Assembly (NCBI RefSeq): GCF_000332175.1
Contig: NZ_KB235914.1
Coordinates: forward strand, 3,530,868 to 3,594,867
Reading direction: 5' to 3'
Length of the DNA stretch: 64,000 nt
Source of the DNA: Pseudanabaena sp. PCC 6802
Lineage (GTDB): Bacteria > Cyanobacteriota > Cyanobacteriia > Pseudanabaenales > Pseudanabaenaceae
Positions 1 to 8,215 of the stretch are shown here, in pieces (position 1 is the first letter of the stretch; every line of letters starts with the position of its first letter). The translations under genes and the position numbers were made by a program. The notes under the pieces are model-generated. The model was not told the DNA's origin, did no database searches, and was given only the letters and a program-made list of their open reading frames with translations.

Positions 1-1
1 G

Positions 2-163
2 AAGACAGAGGTGGAGCTTTCATTGATCAACTCCGCGATCATAGACGGCGACATGCGTAAGGCGATTTGGCTCAAAGAGCGTTATAGATTTGACATTAAG
101 AACTTATATGGGCAGCTTGATGAGGCTCTTACGACAATGAGCAGTTTGACCTCGAAGCTATAG
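2..163 (+). CDS. C-terminal fragment of an unrecognised protein, cut by the window edge
   Basis: An open frame runs from the first base to a TAG stop and encodes 53 residues ending in SSLTSKL. It is rich in charged residues and has heptad-like leucine spacing, consistent with a helical tail. The start lies outside the window. I do not recognise the family. It is the only plus-strand gene before the minus-strand phage/plasmid-like block, so it may belong to a different unit. Confidence 0.45.
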   Translation, partial: KTEVELSLINSAIIDGDMRKAIWLKERYRFDIKNLYGQLDEALTTMSSLTSKL

Positions 164-335
164 ACTGTCAAACTCATCAGATACTAATTGCTGAGCATAA
201 CCAAGCATTGCACTGGAGCGAGGTGGTCCGTTTGTTTTGAAATCAATGTCATTCCCTGCCGCCCGGTGAATGCAACCGTTATATCTCATTCGGATCGCTA
301 TAGTTGAGAGATGTCGCACGCATCCCCAGAATCAA

Positions 336-1028
336 TCAGTAGCCTAGCAGGGCAGGTAGCTGCTGGTGCATTCTGTCGAGTTTGCTGACAGGTTGCCGTT
401 TTGCTTTTTCTGTAAATGCCATCAGCAGATTAAACTTCGTTGGTTCGCGAAATTCCTCATGGCATGGCTGCTTGTACTCATTCCATACGCCGAGCATTTC
501 ACTGGGCGCGATGACTCCCTTCTCTGGCGTCCTGAAGATGACTGCTCTGGCTTCGTCATCGGATAGTCCTTCCAGTTTCAAACGCTCCAGATTCTTGAAT
601 AGGTTCTCGATCTGGTCGGGCAATTGCTTGAATGCATCACAGACGATCGCACCAATATCGATTCCCGATGTGTGCTTGCGCTTGACGCGAAATGCACCAG
701 AAAAGGCAAGATTATCGCACAGGAAGATACGCGCTCCTGCTACGATGCCTGCTGTCATTGTCTTGTCGTGGGAATTGCGAATGCCGATGCAGAAACCATG
801 CTCTGCACTCTGCTCGAATGCTAATACTCCGAACAGTCGATGTCCGTGTCTGGTGAGTCCATAGCCTTCACTTTTGAGCGTCAAACCAGCACAAGCGCTC
901 AGCTCCAAAATAGACTCGACAAATTGCCGATGGGCAACGGGTTTCCATGTGGTGGTTGGTTCAGGCGTGGGAATGGCAAAAACTTCATCGCGGCTTGCAG
1001 AAAAAGCGTTACAGTGCAGCATTAACAT
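336..1028 (-). CDS. DUF932 family plasmid/phage-type protein
   Basis: A 230-residue protein. Its central segment, residues about 75-125, carries the DUF932 hallmark GIRNSHDKTMTAGIVAG followed by FLCDNLAFSG. DUF932 proteins are encoded by plasmids, phages and integrative elements; their biochemical role is not established. The start ATG at 1028 is preceded by AGGAGA at good spacing. It is the last gene of an apparent minus-strand run with the 188-residue and 70-residue genes upstream. The family assignment is firm; function is unknown. Confidence 0.75.
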   Translation of the reverse strand: MLMLHCNAFSASRDEVFAIPTPEPTTTWKPVAHRQFVESILELSACAGLTLKSEGYGLTRHGHRLFGVLAFEQSAEHGFCIGIRNSHDKTMTAGIVAGARIFLCDNLAFSGAFRVKRKHTSGIDIGAIVCDAFKQLPDQIENLFKNLERLKLEGLSDDEARAVIFRTPEKGVIAPSEMLGVWNEYKQPCHEEFREPTKFNLLMAFTEKAKRQPVSKLDRMHQQLPALLGY

Positions 1029-1097
1029 GATAGGTTCTCCTGATTTTTGTGTCGTCTTGATGGTGGGGCGAACGTATCGCCCCGATGGAATGGATAG

Positions 1098-1664
1098 CTA
1101 CTCGTCGGAACCAGGCAAAGCGTAAACAGTCAGTGCTTCGTAGGGCAGATTGGCTGCAAATCTCTTGATTTCGTCAATGCGCTCTTGCTGGTTGGGTTGC
1201 CAAGCAAACTCAACCGCGTAATAGGTCGTACCATTGGCACGGGACGAACGAGATTGCATTTGAGCAGTTACGATGCCACAAGCGATCGGCTGCTGTTTTT
1301 CTGCTAGATCGAGCAACATCTCATCGAAATTGTCCATCGATTCTGTCTTGAACAGGATGTGAGAAATGATGTTTTGCTGGTCGATAAAGATGATTTCCAG
1401 CCAGGTCTGAAAGTCATAGCCAAACAATTCGTCCTGTAGTTTGCGCCATGCCAGAACCTCCATTTTTAAGGTTTTATCAAGTTTCTTGGCAGCCCCGATC
1501 TTAAATTGCCCAGATTGACAATCGGCGCGATATTGACGCGGCTTACCTGTGAACGTGATGCCTTCAATAGTGAAGTTATCGAAACCATTGCTGAACACAC
1601 TGCCTTCGACTTCAACCGTCGCTGTTTGGGGTTCAGTCTTTGTAGTGCCATTTTTACGAGACAT
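1098..1664 (-). CDS. Hypothetical protein, plasmid/phage type
   Basis: A 188-residue product starting at MSRKNGTTKTEP. A longer frame opens at 1718, but the ATG at 1664 has AAGGAG just upstream, so I prefer it. The N-terminal 20 residues are Lys/Thr-rich and probably disordered. The remainder alternates beta-like segments with two acidic helices (around DNFDEMLLDLAEKQQ and QERIDEIKRFAANL). No motif was recognised. It lies 69 bp upstream of the DUF932 gene and 70 bp downstream of a small acidic gene, all on one strand, which suggests co-transcription. An accessory DNA-metabolism role is possible but unsupported. Confidence 0.6.
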   Translation of the reverse strand: MSRKNGTTKTEPQTATVEVEGSVFSNGFDNFTIEGITFTGKPRQYRADCQSGQFKIGAAKKLDKTLKMEVLAWRKLQDELFGYDFQTWLEIIFIDQQNIISHILFKTESMDNFDEMLLDLAEKQQPIACGIVTAQMQSRSSRANGTTYYAVEFAWQPNQQERIDEIKRFAANLPYEALTVYALPGSDE

Positions 1665-1734
1665 AGGTTTTCTCCTTGATTGGTAGGTTAATTCGTGCGG
1701 ATATATGGCGAATCGCACCCCGCCCCGTCGCTAG

Positions 1735-1947
1735 TTAAAAGTCATCCTCGTAGTCGGGATCTGATTCCAACTCTTCCTGCGTGCGGCAGTACAGATGAAA
1801 AATGCGCTTAGACTCAACTTCGGATTCCAGCATGGCAGGGCTAGTTGCGCTCTGCTCGTCCAGCCACTGCTCGTATTCAGCCCAGGCATTGCGGTCGTGC
1901 CATGCCTCTTGCTCGTCCAGTCTCATGACTTCGTTGTCTGTCGGCAT
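1735..1947 (-). CDS. Small acidic hypothetical protein
   Basis: A 70-residue protein very rich in Glu, Asp and Trp (DEQEAWHDRNAWAEYEQWLD). An AGGA element sits a few bases before the ATG at 1947. It heads the minus-strand group that continues into the 188-residue and DUF932 genes. Its charge and size resemble small phage or plasmid accessory proteins and DNA mimics, but that is only a resemblance. No family recognised. Confidence 0.5.
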   Translation of the reverse strand: MPTDNEVMRLDEQEAWHDRNAWAEYEQWLDEQSATSPAMLESEVESKRIFHLYCRTQEELESDPDYEDDF

Positions 1948-2017
1948 TGTGTTATCCTCATGGTGAAAGTTTTCCGATCTGGTGAGGCAGTTTAACGACT
2001 TGCCACAGGTCGGTTTT

Positions 2018-2470
2018 TTATGCAGCTATCTGCGCTTGCGCGATGATGTACTCACGCAGCGATGTGTAACCGAGATGGACAAGTGTGGCGTAGACATGCT
2101 TGCAACAAGCCACAGGACGGCTCAAACCGAGTGGATTAAAAGCAACCTGATTTTTGAAGTCTTCACAGCTACACTCAATGCGATTATGGTAGGGAGTGCA
2201 GATGTACTTGGAATCTCTCTGAGGATTGCGAACGATATAGCCGCCAACCATTACAGACTTAAAGACTTGTAGCCCCTCGGCATCTCGCTTGCGGCGATCG
2301 ACAAAAAAGGCGCGATAGAGCTTGAAACTGAGAAAACGAGGACGAGAACCTTTCACCCAAACCCAGACGCAACTACCCCAAACCTGAAAGCTCCTGATGG
2401 CTTCTTTGGCTACACCTAAAATCTGAGCGGTAGCAGAGATGCTGTAAACGATATTTGTCGCATTGACCAT
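2018..2470 (-). CDS. SWIM-type zinc-finger protein
   Basis: A 150-residue protein. Residues about 95-135 carry the SWIM signature CxC...CxH: ECSCEDFKNQ, then a spacer containing a GLSRP segment, then ACCKHVYA. SWIM domains bind zinc and mediate DNA or protein contacts; in bacteria they occur in SWI2/SNF2-linked and mobile-element proteins. The N-terminal half (VNATNIVYSISATAQILGVAKEAIRSFQVWG) looks like a short helical adaptor. It is transcribed divergently from the SLOG gene at 2649, with a 178-bp shared regulatory region. The zinc-finger call is well supported; the biological role is not. Confidence 0.7.
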   Translation of the reverse strand: MVNATNIVYSISATAQILGVAKEAIRSFQVWGSCVWVWVKGSRPRFLSFKLYRAFFVDRRKRDAEGLQVFKSVMVGGYIVRNPQRDSKYICTPYHNRIECSCEDFKNQVAFNPLGLSRPVACCKHVYATLVHLGYTSLREYIIAQAQIAA

Positions 2471-2510
2471 TGGTGGAACTCCTTGTTTTTATCTTAATAC
2501 ATGATATAAC

Positions 2511-2624
2511 GTAGGCTTACGTAATACAATAGGTAAATCATTTAAAACCCTTATGCAGCAACGATGATGGATAGGCAATACTAATACGTAAAGCTACGTA
2601 ATAATACGAGAAAGAGGGTATAAT
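2511..2624. promoter_or_regulatory. Divergent regulatory region with repeated TACGTAAT motifs
   Basis: Between the SWIM and SLOG genes the sequence TTACGTAATA (2517-2526) recurs as CTACGTAATA (2594-2603). The second copy is also part of a near-palindrome, TACGTAAAGCTACGTA. A TATAAT hexamer at 2619-2624 is a plausible -10 element for the SLOG gene. A similar ATACGTAATT (7315-7324) lies upstream of the HU-fusion gene. Repetition in promoter regions of the same block suggests a shared operator, which is inference. Confidence 0.35.
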
Positions 2625-2648
2625 AATGGAACAACAAGAAGAAAGGCA

Positions 2649-3089
2649 ATGAAAGCAGTCGGAGTCACTGGAACGCGCAAGCTAACCGAGAGCCAAATAG
2701 AAAAAGCTATGACGGAGCTAAGGGAACTACTCGATAAAGCCACTAAACTGCACGTAGGGGATGCCGCAGGAATAGACGCTCTCGCCTACAGATGTGCAAA
2801 CAAGGGGATGGAAGTAGAACTGCACGAAACCGAAGGCAGAAAGCCATACCAACTTCAGCAACGTAGCAAGCGGATGGTCGATGCTCTAGCAAAAGAGAGT
2901 GGAATGCTCCATGCTTTCGCCAATAAGCCCTGCCCTGGTGGTGTAACTGTGAACTCGTGGGCTGGGTCTGGAACTTGGGGGACTGTGCGCTATGCGATCG
3001 CCAAAGGCGTACCTGTAGAACTGCACTGGTTGATCGAATCCTGCGAGCTGCCAGATTGGATGGTGGAAAAGCAACTGACTCTGATTTAA
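2649..3089 (+). CDS. SLOG/DprA-like Rossmann-fold protein
   Basis: A 146-residue protein beginning KAVGVTGTRKLTESQ, the first beta strand and glycine loop of SLOG (Smf/DprA-LOG) nucleotide-binding folds. It continues with HVGDAAGIDALAYRCA (residues about 38-53), the typical GxxxGID element, and a late GTWGTVRYAIAKGVPVEL segment. Members sense or bind nucleotides or ssDNA; small stand-alone versions are frequent in phages and plasmids. The family is confident at fold level; the ligand cannot be read from sequence. It is transcribed away from the SWIM gene. Confidence 0.7.
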   Translation: MKAVGVTGTRKLTESQIEKAMTELRELLDKATKLHVGDAAGIDALAYRCANKGMEVELHETEGRKPYQLQQRSKRMVDALAKESGMLHAFANKPCPGGVTVNSWAGSGTWGTVRYAIAKGVPVELHWLIESCELPDWMVEKQLTLI

Positions 3090-3721
3090 CGGACAGCATC
3101 GGGCTTGACAGCCCTGCTACACTCACGCTCCACATGCACCACACCACATCACAAAAACTAATCGCGTAGCGTCAACTTGATTCGCGGAATGAAGCACACG
3201 ACAGCCAATAAAGCGCGGCACAAAAGCAGCGCATTTGATATGAATTGGAACAACAATTTTCTGATTTGCTGTCGGAGCGCAGCGGATGTCAGCAAAAATA
3301 AACAAATGTGAGCGCACGTAGCAACTACAGGGTAATGACAAAATTGCGAAGTGCGCGAACTCCAAACCGTGCGGAGCGATAGTGAAGCTCAACAAATAAA
3401 CGTGACTTCTATGACGCGCTGCTGACTGCTGTGCTAGGCTGGCGCATCCTGCGGAATGGAGCGCAAAATAATCGCGGTTCCACCGCGTCCGCTTTTCCCC
3501 ATGGGGGATTGAGGGGACAAGCCCAGCGGCTTTAGAGCGATCGCTCGGTGTGAATACTTGCAGCACTGAGCTAATAAATGGACTGAGACGGTGCGATCGC
3601 TTACCCCAATTCACCTTGATATTTAACGATACGCCAAGCACGGTCGAATCCGATCCAATCGTTGTTTGGGTAGAATGCACGCAGTTGTGACTTCTGTTGC
3701 CTCTACCACGCAAGCTAATGC
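3090..3721. other. 632-bp intergenic stretch with no gene I can support
   Basis: An open frame of 196 codons exists on the minus strand (3123-3713). Its product is Cys/His/Ser-rich, has no recognisable domain and no ribosome-binding site, so I treat it as chance. The segment contains GCGATCGC-type octamers and a G/C-rich patch near 3490-3530. It separates the plus-strand SLOG gene from the tail of the YhcG gene, so it may hold terminators; none is clear. Confidence 0.4.
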
Positions 3722-4789
3722 TCAGGCTAAATCTGTTTCATTCAGCTCGGAATTCGAAGACTCAGAGGCAGTATCTGTGATTGTCTCTAATTCTGCTTCC
3801 AACTGCTCTATAGTTGGCAGGCTATCTTGCAAATGCTTGGGTAGCTGATAAGTGGAAACTCCTATCGGTGTTTGCATTCCCTGAAGGGCAAACTCTACAA
3901 CTGTCTTGTCCTTTGACTTGCAGAGAATAATGCCGATGGTGGGTTCGTCTTGGGGCGATCGCAACAAGCTGTCTACTGCGGCAACGTAGAAATTCATCTT
4001 GCCTGAAAATTCAGGTTCAAATTCAACTGCTTTCAATTCGATTACCACATAGCAATGCAACTTGACATGGTAGAAAAGTAAGTCCAGCCGATATTCTTTG
4101 CCGCTTACTTCAATCGGATATTGGCTGCCCAGGAATGCAAACCCTATACCCAACTCCAGTAGGAATTTACGGATATGCTCGATGAGCGAGCGCTCCAAGT
4201 TTCGCTCTTTTACTCCCTCGCTCATACATAGGAAATCAAACGAGTATGGGTCTTTGAGTAGCTGGTTAGCCAGGTCAGATTGTGGTTGGGGTAATGTGCG
4301 ATCGAAATTCGTGGTTGCTTTGCCCTGCCGATGATACAGATCGCTCTCAATCTGATGCACCAGTACATTGCGACTCCAGCCCTGCTGCACGGTTGTATGG
4401 GCATACCACAGTCGCTCTGTCTCCAACTTGAGCTTATCGAGCAAAGTAATGTTGTGGTACCAGGTAATTTGTCCAAGCACCTCTTGGACAATTTGCTCGT
4501 CAGGGTATGCTGCGGCAAAAGCTCTCATGTAGAGCAGGTTTGTGCGAGAAAATCCTTTCATCTCTGGGAACGCAGTCTTCAGATCTTTCGACAAGCGATC
4601 GATGACCTTTGCCCCCCACCCTTGCTGCTGCTGACGACTGAGAATGTCACACCCGATTTGCCAGTAAAGCATTACCATTTCTCGGTTCACAGCTAACGCT
4701 GCCCGTACTTGCGCCGTGCGGATACGCTCTTTCAGAGCGCGTAGAAAGTCCTCATAGTCGCGGGAAGTTTCGAGCTTATCGGCTGCCAT
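3722..4789 (-). CDS. YhcG/DUF1016-type PD-(D/E)XK nuclease domain protein
   Basis: A 355-residue protein with the two-part YhcG architecture. Residues about 10-180 form the helical DUF1016 N-terminal domain (INREMV-type segment NREMVMLYWQIG, then GWGAKVIDRLSKDL and FSRTNLLYMRAFA). Residues about 190-330 form the PD-(D/E)XK nuclease-like domain, with FAFLGSQYPIEVSGKEYRLD and the core LDLLFYHVKLHCYVVIELK, where D and ExK are expected catalytic residues. The family occurs beside restriction-modification and mobile elements. A C-terminal acidic tail follows. The ATG at 4789 heads the gene; upstream lies the holin-like/lysozyme pair on the same strand. Confidence 0.85.
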   Translation of the reverse strand: MAADKLETSRDYEDFLRALKERIRTAQVRAALAVNREMVMLYWQIGCDILSRQQQQGWGAKVIDRLSKDLKTAFPEMKGFSRTNLLYMRAFAAAYPDEQIVQEVLGQITWYHNITLLDKLKLETERLWYAHTTVQQGWSRNVLVHQIESDLYHRQGKATTNFDRTLPQPQSDLANQLLKDPYSFDFLCMSEGVKERNLERSLIEHIRKFLLELGIGFAFLGSQYPIEVSGKEYRLDLLFYHVKLHCYVVIELKAVEFEPEFSGKMNFYVAAVDSLLRSPQDEPTIGIILCKSKDKTVVEFALQGMQTPIGVSTYQLPKHLQDSLPTIEQLEAELETITDTASESSNSELNETDLA

Positions 4790-4840
4790 AGCTTATGGAT
4801 AATGAATACCTTTAGCTTTATATCATCATTACCACTAATT

Positions 4841-5308
4841 TCACTTTGACAGTGCTTCGAGAATTGCTTCGTGAAGTTCGATCATCCTGGCTTGATTTTT
4901 AGTGGACTGTTCAAATCCAAGCGAGATCGCCTCGAATTGTTGTTGCTGAATTCCCTGGGTCACCGCGATCCTTTGCTGCGTTTCAGCCAGATTTTCCAGG
5001 AGTTCCTCAGAACGCTGTAACTCTTTAGCCAGCAGAGTATTTGTGAGATCTGCTACAAGCTTCTGGTCGCGTTCGTCGCGCAGGAGTTCGGCTTTCATGG
5101 CCTGTTCTTTGCCAGCGATCGCTATTTCAATCTCCTTTTGCCGCAGTGCCCAGCGTTTATCGAGATAGGAAGGCAACCATTTCCCCAGCGCGATCGCGAA
5201 AGAAACAACCACAAACCCAATTATCCCGATGTCTTGCCAAGCATAAGGTGACAGCGTTGGGAATTGCGGCTGTTGCGGTTGTGGCTGTGTCTGAATTTGG
5301 GCAATCAT
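4841..5308 (-). CDS. Single-pass membrane protein with long coiled coil, holin/spanin-like position
   Basis: A 155-residue protein: a short Gln/Pro-rich N-terminus, one hydrophobic segment at about residues 27-47 (IGIIGFVVVSFAIALGKWL), then about 100 residues of highly charged, Gln/Glu-rich helix likely to form a coiled coil. It begins 10 bp after the lysozyme stop on the same strand, a spacing typical of lysis cassettes, where a membrane protein accompanies the endolysin. No holin or spanin family is directly recognisable, so this role rests on context. It could equally be a phage structural accessory protein. Confidence 0.55.
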   Translation of the reverse strand: MIAQIQTQPQPQQPQFPTLSPYAWQDIGIIGFVVVSFAIALGKWLPSYLDKRWALRQKEIEIAIAGKEQAMKAELLRDERDQKLVADLTNTLLAKELQRSEELLENLAETQQRIAVTQGIQQQQFEAISLGFEQSTKNQARMIELHEAILEALSK

Positions 5309-5317
5309 ATCGAAGCT

Positions 5318-5941
5318 TCAAGTACTCAAAAATAACTCTTTCTCAACGTGGCGGCGACTTACTAGACCTGGCATGGGTTCGTCCCCGGCATTCACCCAAC
5401 GCTCGAACTGGTCGGCAGCAGCTTGATAGTTCCCTTCGTTGAGCAATCTAGCTAGCGTTGATTCTGCCAGCGCTCCTACTCCCAGGTTATAGGCGAAGCT
5501 TACGAGAGCATCGAATTGATTCTGATTGAGCGGCACGCTGATGCAACCCAGGATTCCCTTCTCGAAATACTTGAGGTCTTCACTGAGAAGCTGCTCGGCT
5601 TTTTCTTGAGTAATTGTCAGACCTGGATATACATCGCTTCCCGTGTGTCCGTAACCGATTGTCCACGGATCGCCACCCGTGCCAGGATCGGGGTAGGCTT
5701 CTAGTTCGCGTCCCTCAAACTCCTTAATCAGGTCCATACCGCGTTGACTGGTCTGCAAGGTGGTAGACGCATTAGACTCGTCGGGAGTCCTCCAGGTGAT
5801 GACGAATTGCTCGAAGTCTTCTCTGTTCAGTTCTCCCTTCTCTGCGATACAGGTGTTGGCAAAGGCGATCGCTCTTTTCTGGTGAGGCAAACTTTTGTAA
5901 TTGGCGATCGCGTTATCGAGTCGAAAATCTTTTACTTCCAT
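5318..5941 (-). CDS. Phage-type lysozyme (GH24 muramidase, endolysin)
   Basis: A 207-residue protein. Residues about 67-207 are a glycoside hydrolase 24 domain: LIKEFEGRELEAYPDPGTG holds the catalytic Glu, followed by WTIGYGHTG with the expected catalytic Asp/Thr region, then the conserved FDALVSFAYNLGVGAL helix. The enzyme would cleave the MurNAc-GlcNAc bond of peptidoglycan. About 65 N-terminal residues are extra, with no signal peptide visible. GGAGG precedes the ATG at 5941. It is followed closely by the membrane coiled-coil gene, which resembles a lysis pair. It may derive from a prophage; a link to the Tc locus downstream is speculative. Confidence 0.9.
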   Translation of the reverse strand: MEVKDFRLDNAIANYKSLPHQKRAIAFANTCIAEKGELNREDFEQFVITWRTPDESNASTTLQTSQRGMDLIKEFEGRELEAYPDPGTGGDPWTIGYGHTGSDVYPGLTITQEKAEQLLSEDLKYFEKGILGCISVPLNQNQFDALVSFAYNLGVGALAESTLARLLNEGNYQAAADQFERWVNAGDEPMPGLVSRRHVEKELFLST

Positions 5942-5989
5942 ATCAATCCTCCATAACTGAAACTCCCCAGCTTGGGGAGTCGATAATGT

Positions 5990-6178
5990 TTATTCTTCGT
6001 CTTCCTCTAGACATTCGTAGTCATCGCTATCGTCTCCATTGTCGGGAGCGATATCCGTACCTATCAGGGTTGAAGCAACTGAGTCGAGCAGACTGCGAGC
6101 TAATAGGATTTTGTCAGCGATCGCCATCGATGCGATAGCTTCCTCGTTCTCAGCCAGAAAATCATCAAGTGTCGTCAC
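5990..6178 (-). CDS. Small acidic hypothetical protein
   Basis: A 62-residue protein ending in a run of Asp/Glu (DNGDDSDDYECLEEDEE). The N-terminal half (TLDDFLAENEEAIASMAIADKILLARSLLDS) is probably helical. It lies between the NuiA-like gene and the lysozyme on the same strand. No known family; a small phage accessory protein is plausible. Confidence 0.45.
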   Translation of the reverse strand: MTTLDDFLAENEEAIASMAIADKILLARSLLDSVASTLIGTDIAPDNGDDSDDYECLEEDEE

Positions 6179-6216
6179 GGGTTGTGTCCTCCACGGCTTT
6201 ACCGTTAAGCAATTGT

Positions 6217-6582
6217 TCAGGTTTCAACGAGTCGAATTCGGAGGCCAACTACACCTTGAGCGTGCAGCAGAATGACTACTTGCTCGTGGGTGTAGTTTTT
6301 GCGATTGACTTTGTAGTGCCATGCGGTTGTGGCGATAGTATTGCTGGCGATGTGGTCGTAGACTGCCTGCCATCTCTGGGCAAACTCTTGCTCTCCCTCA
6401 CCCATCCAGTCCTCGACATACCGCACCTGGAAGACGCGATCCAGGTCGCGCACTTCGCCACTACTGGGCATCCTGTAGGAAAGCCCACGCGGAACTACTT
6501 CTACAGGGAAGTCGGATTCAGAAGGGTAGAGTAAGCCAGACAAAAGCGATCGCAGCTTTGCAAGAAATTCAGCGTAGGTCAT
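6217..6582 (-). CDS. NuiA-like nuclease inhibitor family protein
   Basis: A 121-residue protein that resembles the Anabaena nuclease inhibitor NuiA along its whole length, as I remember that sequence. The N-terminal GLLYPSESDFPVEVV parallels NuiA GLLFMSESEYPFEVF. A middle DLDRVFQVRYVEDWMGEGEQ parallels the NuiA DIDSFF...DW segment. Both end in VET after a beta strand. NuiA inhibits the sugar-non-specific nuclease NucA by binding its active site. The start at 6582 shares one base with the stop of the HU-fusion gene, so the two are co-transcribed and probably translationally coupled. No NucA-type nuclease was seen in the window. The family call is fairly confident; the target is unknown. Confidence 0.65.
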   Translation of the reverse strand: MTYAEFLAKLRSLLSGLLYPSESDFPVEVVPRGLSYRMPSSGEVRDLDRVFQVRYVEDWMGEGEQEFAQRWQAVYDHIASNTIATTAWHYKVNRKNYTHEQVVILLHAQGVVGLRIRLVET

Positions 6583-7271
6583 TAGATACCTCCGCTACCA
6601 CCAGGGATTGCTACGTTAAAGTTGCCAACTGTAGTGGAGGACAGGAAGTTACCCATCAGGTCAGAAACTTGCGCCTCTAATAGATCGATCTGGTATTGAC
6701 CGTTTGCGGTGAAGTCCCATACGCCACCAGGAGCACCGACTGCATAGGTGACAATCCGTCCTTTCTTGTCGGCAGTAGCTTTAGTTCTCGTGGCTCTAGC
6801 AAGTTGGTTGAAGCTGTTGGGGCCAGTCACGCGCACATCGAGTTCGCCAAGTTCGCTATTCTTGCCACCAATGGTGGAGGCTTTGATGCCCACATCGTCG
6901 CTGAATTGGACGGTAAAGTAGTAGGGCTTGTCACCAGGAGCGATGATATCGGAGATAGTGCCAGCAGAGACAGTCGGACTGGACTGGTCTAAAGGCACAG
7001 CTTCGACGCGCTCTTTAAAGGCTTTATCAATTTTGAAAGATGCCGACCAGCGTGCGGGAACGTTAAACGGCTCTCCTGTGGCAGGACTTGTACCTGTGCG
7101 CGGAGCGTTAGGACGCATCGCAAACGTGCCGAAGCCTTGCAGCTCGACGGGTTGATTGGTCGTCACAGTCGAGATAATTTTTTCGAGGGTGACTTTAAGG
7201 AAGCGATCGGCATCGTATCCACCGATTTGTAGATCTTGCGCGATCGCATTCGCTAGTTCGAGTTGGTTCAT
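6582..7271 (-). CDS. HU-family DNA-binding protein fused to an Ig-like/beta-sandwich domain
   Basis: A 229-residue protein. Residues 1-90 are a complete HU/IHF-type domain: the N-terminal dimerising helices, then VELQGFGTFAMRPNAPRTG and the DNA-binding arm ending ATGEPFNVPARW with the intercalating Pro position. Residues about 100-225 resemble the Ig-like repeats found in large exported cyanobacterial proteins (FTVQFSDDVGIKAST, LDVRVTGPNSFNQ, APGGVWDFTANGQYQIDL). The C-terminus is Gly-rich. HU proteins are normally about 90 residues and cytoplasmic, so the fusion is unusual. AAGGAAA precedes the ATG. It heads a unit with the NuiA-like gene. A nucleoid or virion role is possible. Confidence 0.75.
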   Translation of the reverse strand: MNQLELANAIAQDLQIGGYDADRFLKVTLEKIISTVTTNQPVELQGFGTFAMRPNAPRTGTSPATGEPFNVPARWSASFKIDKAFKERVEAVPLDQSSPTVSAGTISDIIAPGDKPYYFTVQFSDDVGIKASTIGGKNSELGELDVRVTGPNSFNQLARATRTKATADKKGRIVTYAVGAPGGVWDFTANGQYQIDLLEAQVSDLMGNFLSSTTVGNFNVAIPGGSGGI

Positions 7272-8215
7272 AGGTTTCCTTGCAGAATTATATTTAACGT
7301 GTATAAACGCGATTATACGTAATTAATTATATACGACGATCTAGCTGACTGCATTACCTCTCCGTAAAGGAAGGCAGTCATCTCAAGATTTCTTTACTTG
7401 TTACGATCCGTCGTAGGGTTTGTAGAGATGTTCTAGCTTAGTCAACATCACTTGTTCCAGACCTGCCCTGCGATGCTAGTGCATTTTCAGCGAACCTCTT
7501 TTGGTTCATTGCAACACTGGGCATTGTTTTTTCAAGCTTGATGCAAAACATCTTCCTTGAGGCAGCACTAGGAATATGAGGGGCTGTTTGTGAAGTATTC
7601 GTAACAGTCATAAAATATAGTTCAACCTGGGATGCTAGCGGCTAGGCGCAGTAATTCTCTAAAGATGAAGCTCGAAATCATTTATGGTCGTCGAAACCAC
7701 AGCCCTTGAGGCAGTTATTTAAGACTTGGATCGGGTTACAACGATTTTCTCAAAGGAGTTCGAACAGTTGCTGATTAAGAATTGATGCATTTTTGTTTAA
7801 TTTGGAACAAATCTGCTGTAGTTTTTTATATATACCTAAAGAATTTAGGTATTCAAACTAAATAAAATACACAAGATTAGTCTCTATAGGGAGGATGTCT
7901 TTTCCATTTAGTTTTTTAGTCTGTATTATTTAATGAAATCCTATTCCTTAGCAGTAAGTTCCCTAAAAAGTCAATAGACTTTGTTTTGTTGTGCCGTTTT
8001 TATCTATCTAGCAGTTTTTTAGTAGTCAGGAGAGGATTTGCCAAGTTCTCAACAAGCAATGGTATGAATTCTAGATCTACAATCACATAGAAAATACAAG
8101 ATAGCTCTCTTCTTGAATGTTTAGCCAATTGGGTTGATGACGTTTGGGGTTGCAAGCTAAGTAGCTGCAACTTGCCCATGCCCCCTGATGTAACAAATTA
8201 TCTTTTTTCTTAATT
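7272..8215. other. 944-bp gene-free region between divergent genes
   Basis: No ORF worth calling. It carries an ATACGTAATT motif (7315-7324) close upstream of the HU-fusion gene and a stem-loop with TGACTGC (7346-7352) paired to GCAGTCA (7374-7380), which could be a regulatory structure. The rest is AT-rich and featureless to my eye. It should include the promoters of the minus-strand HU unit and of the plus-strand WD40 gene, but no convincing -35/-10 pair was found. Confidence 0.4.

Noticed and set aside
382..864. 160-codon plus-strand ORF opposite the DUF932 gene
   Set aside because: It is the antisense shadow of a well-supported conserved gene.
3123..3713. 196-codon minus-strand ORF
   Set aside because: Composition is unlike a folded protein, no RBS, no domain, and it extends over regulatory-looking intergenic DNA.
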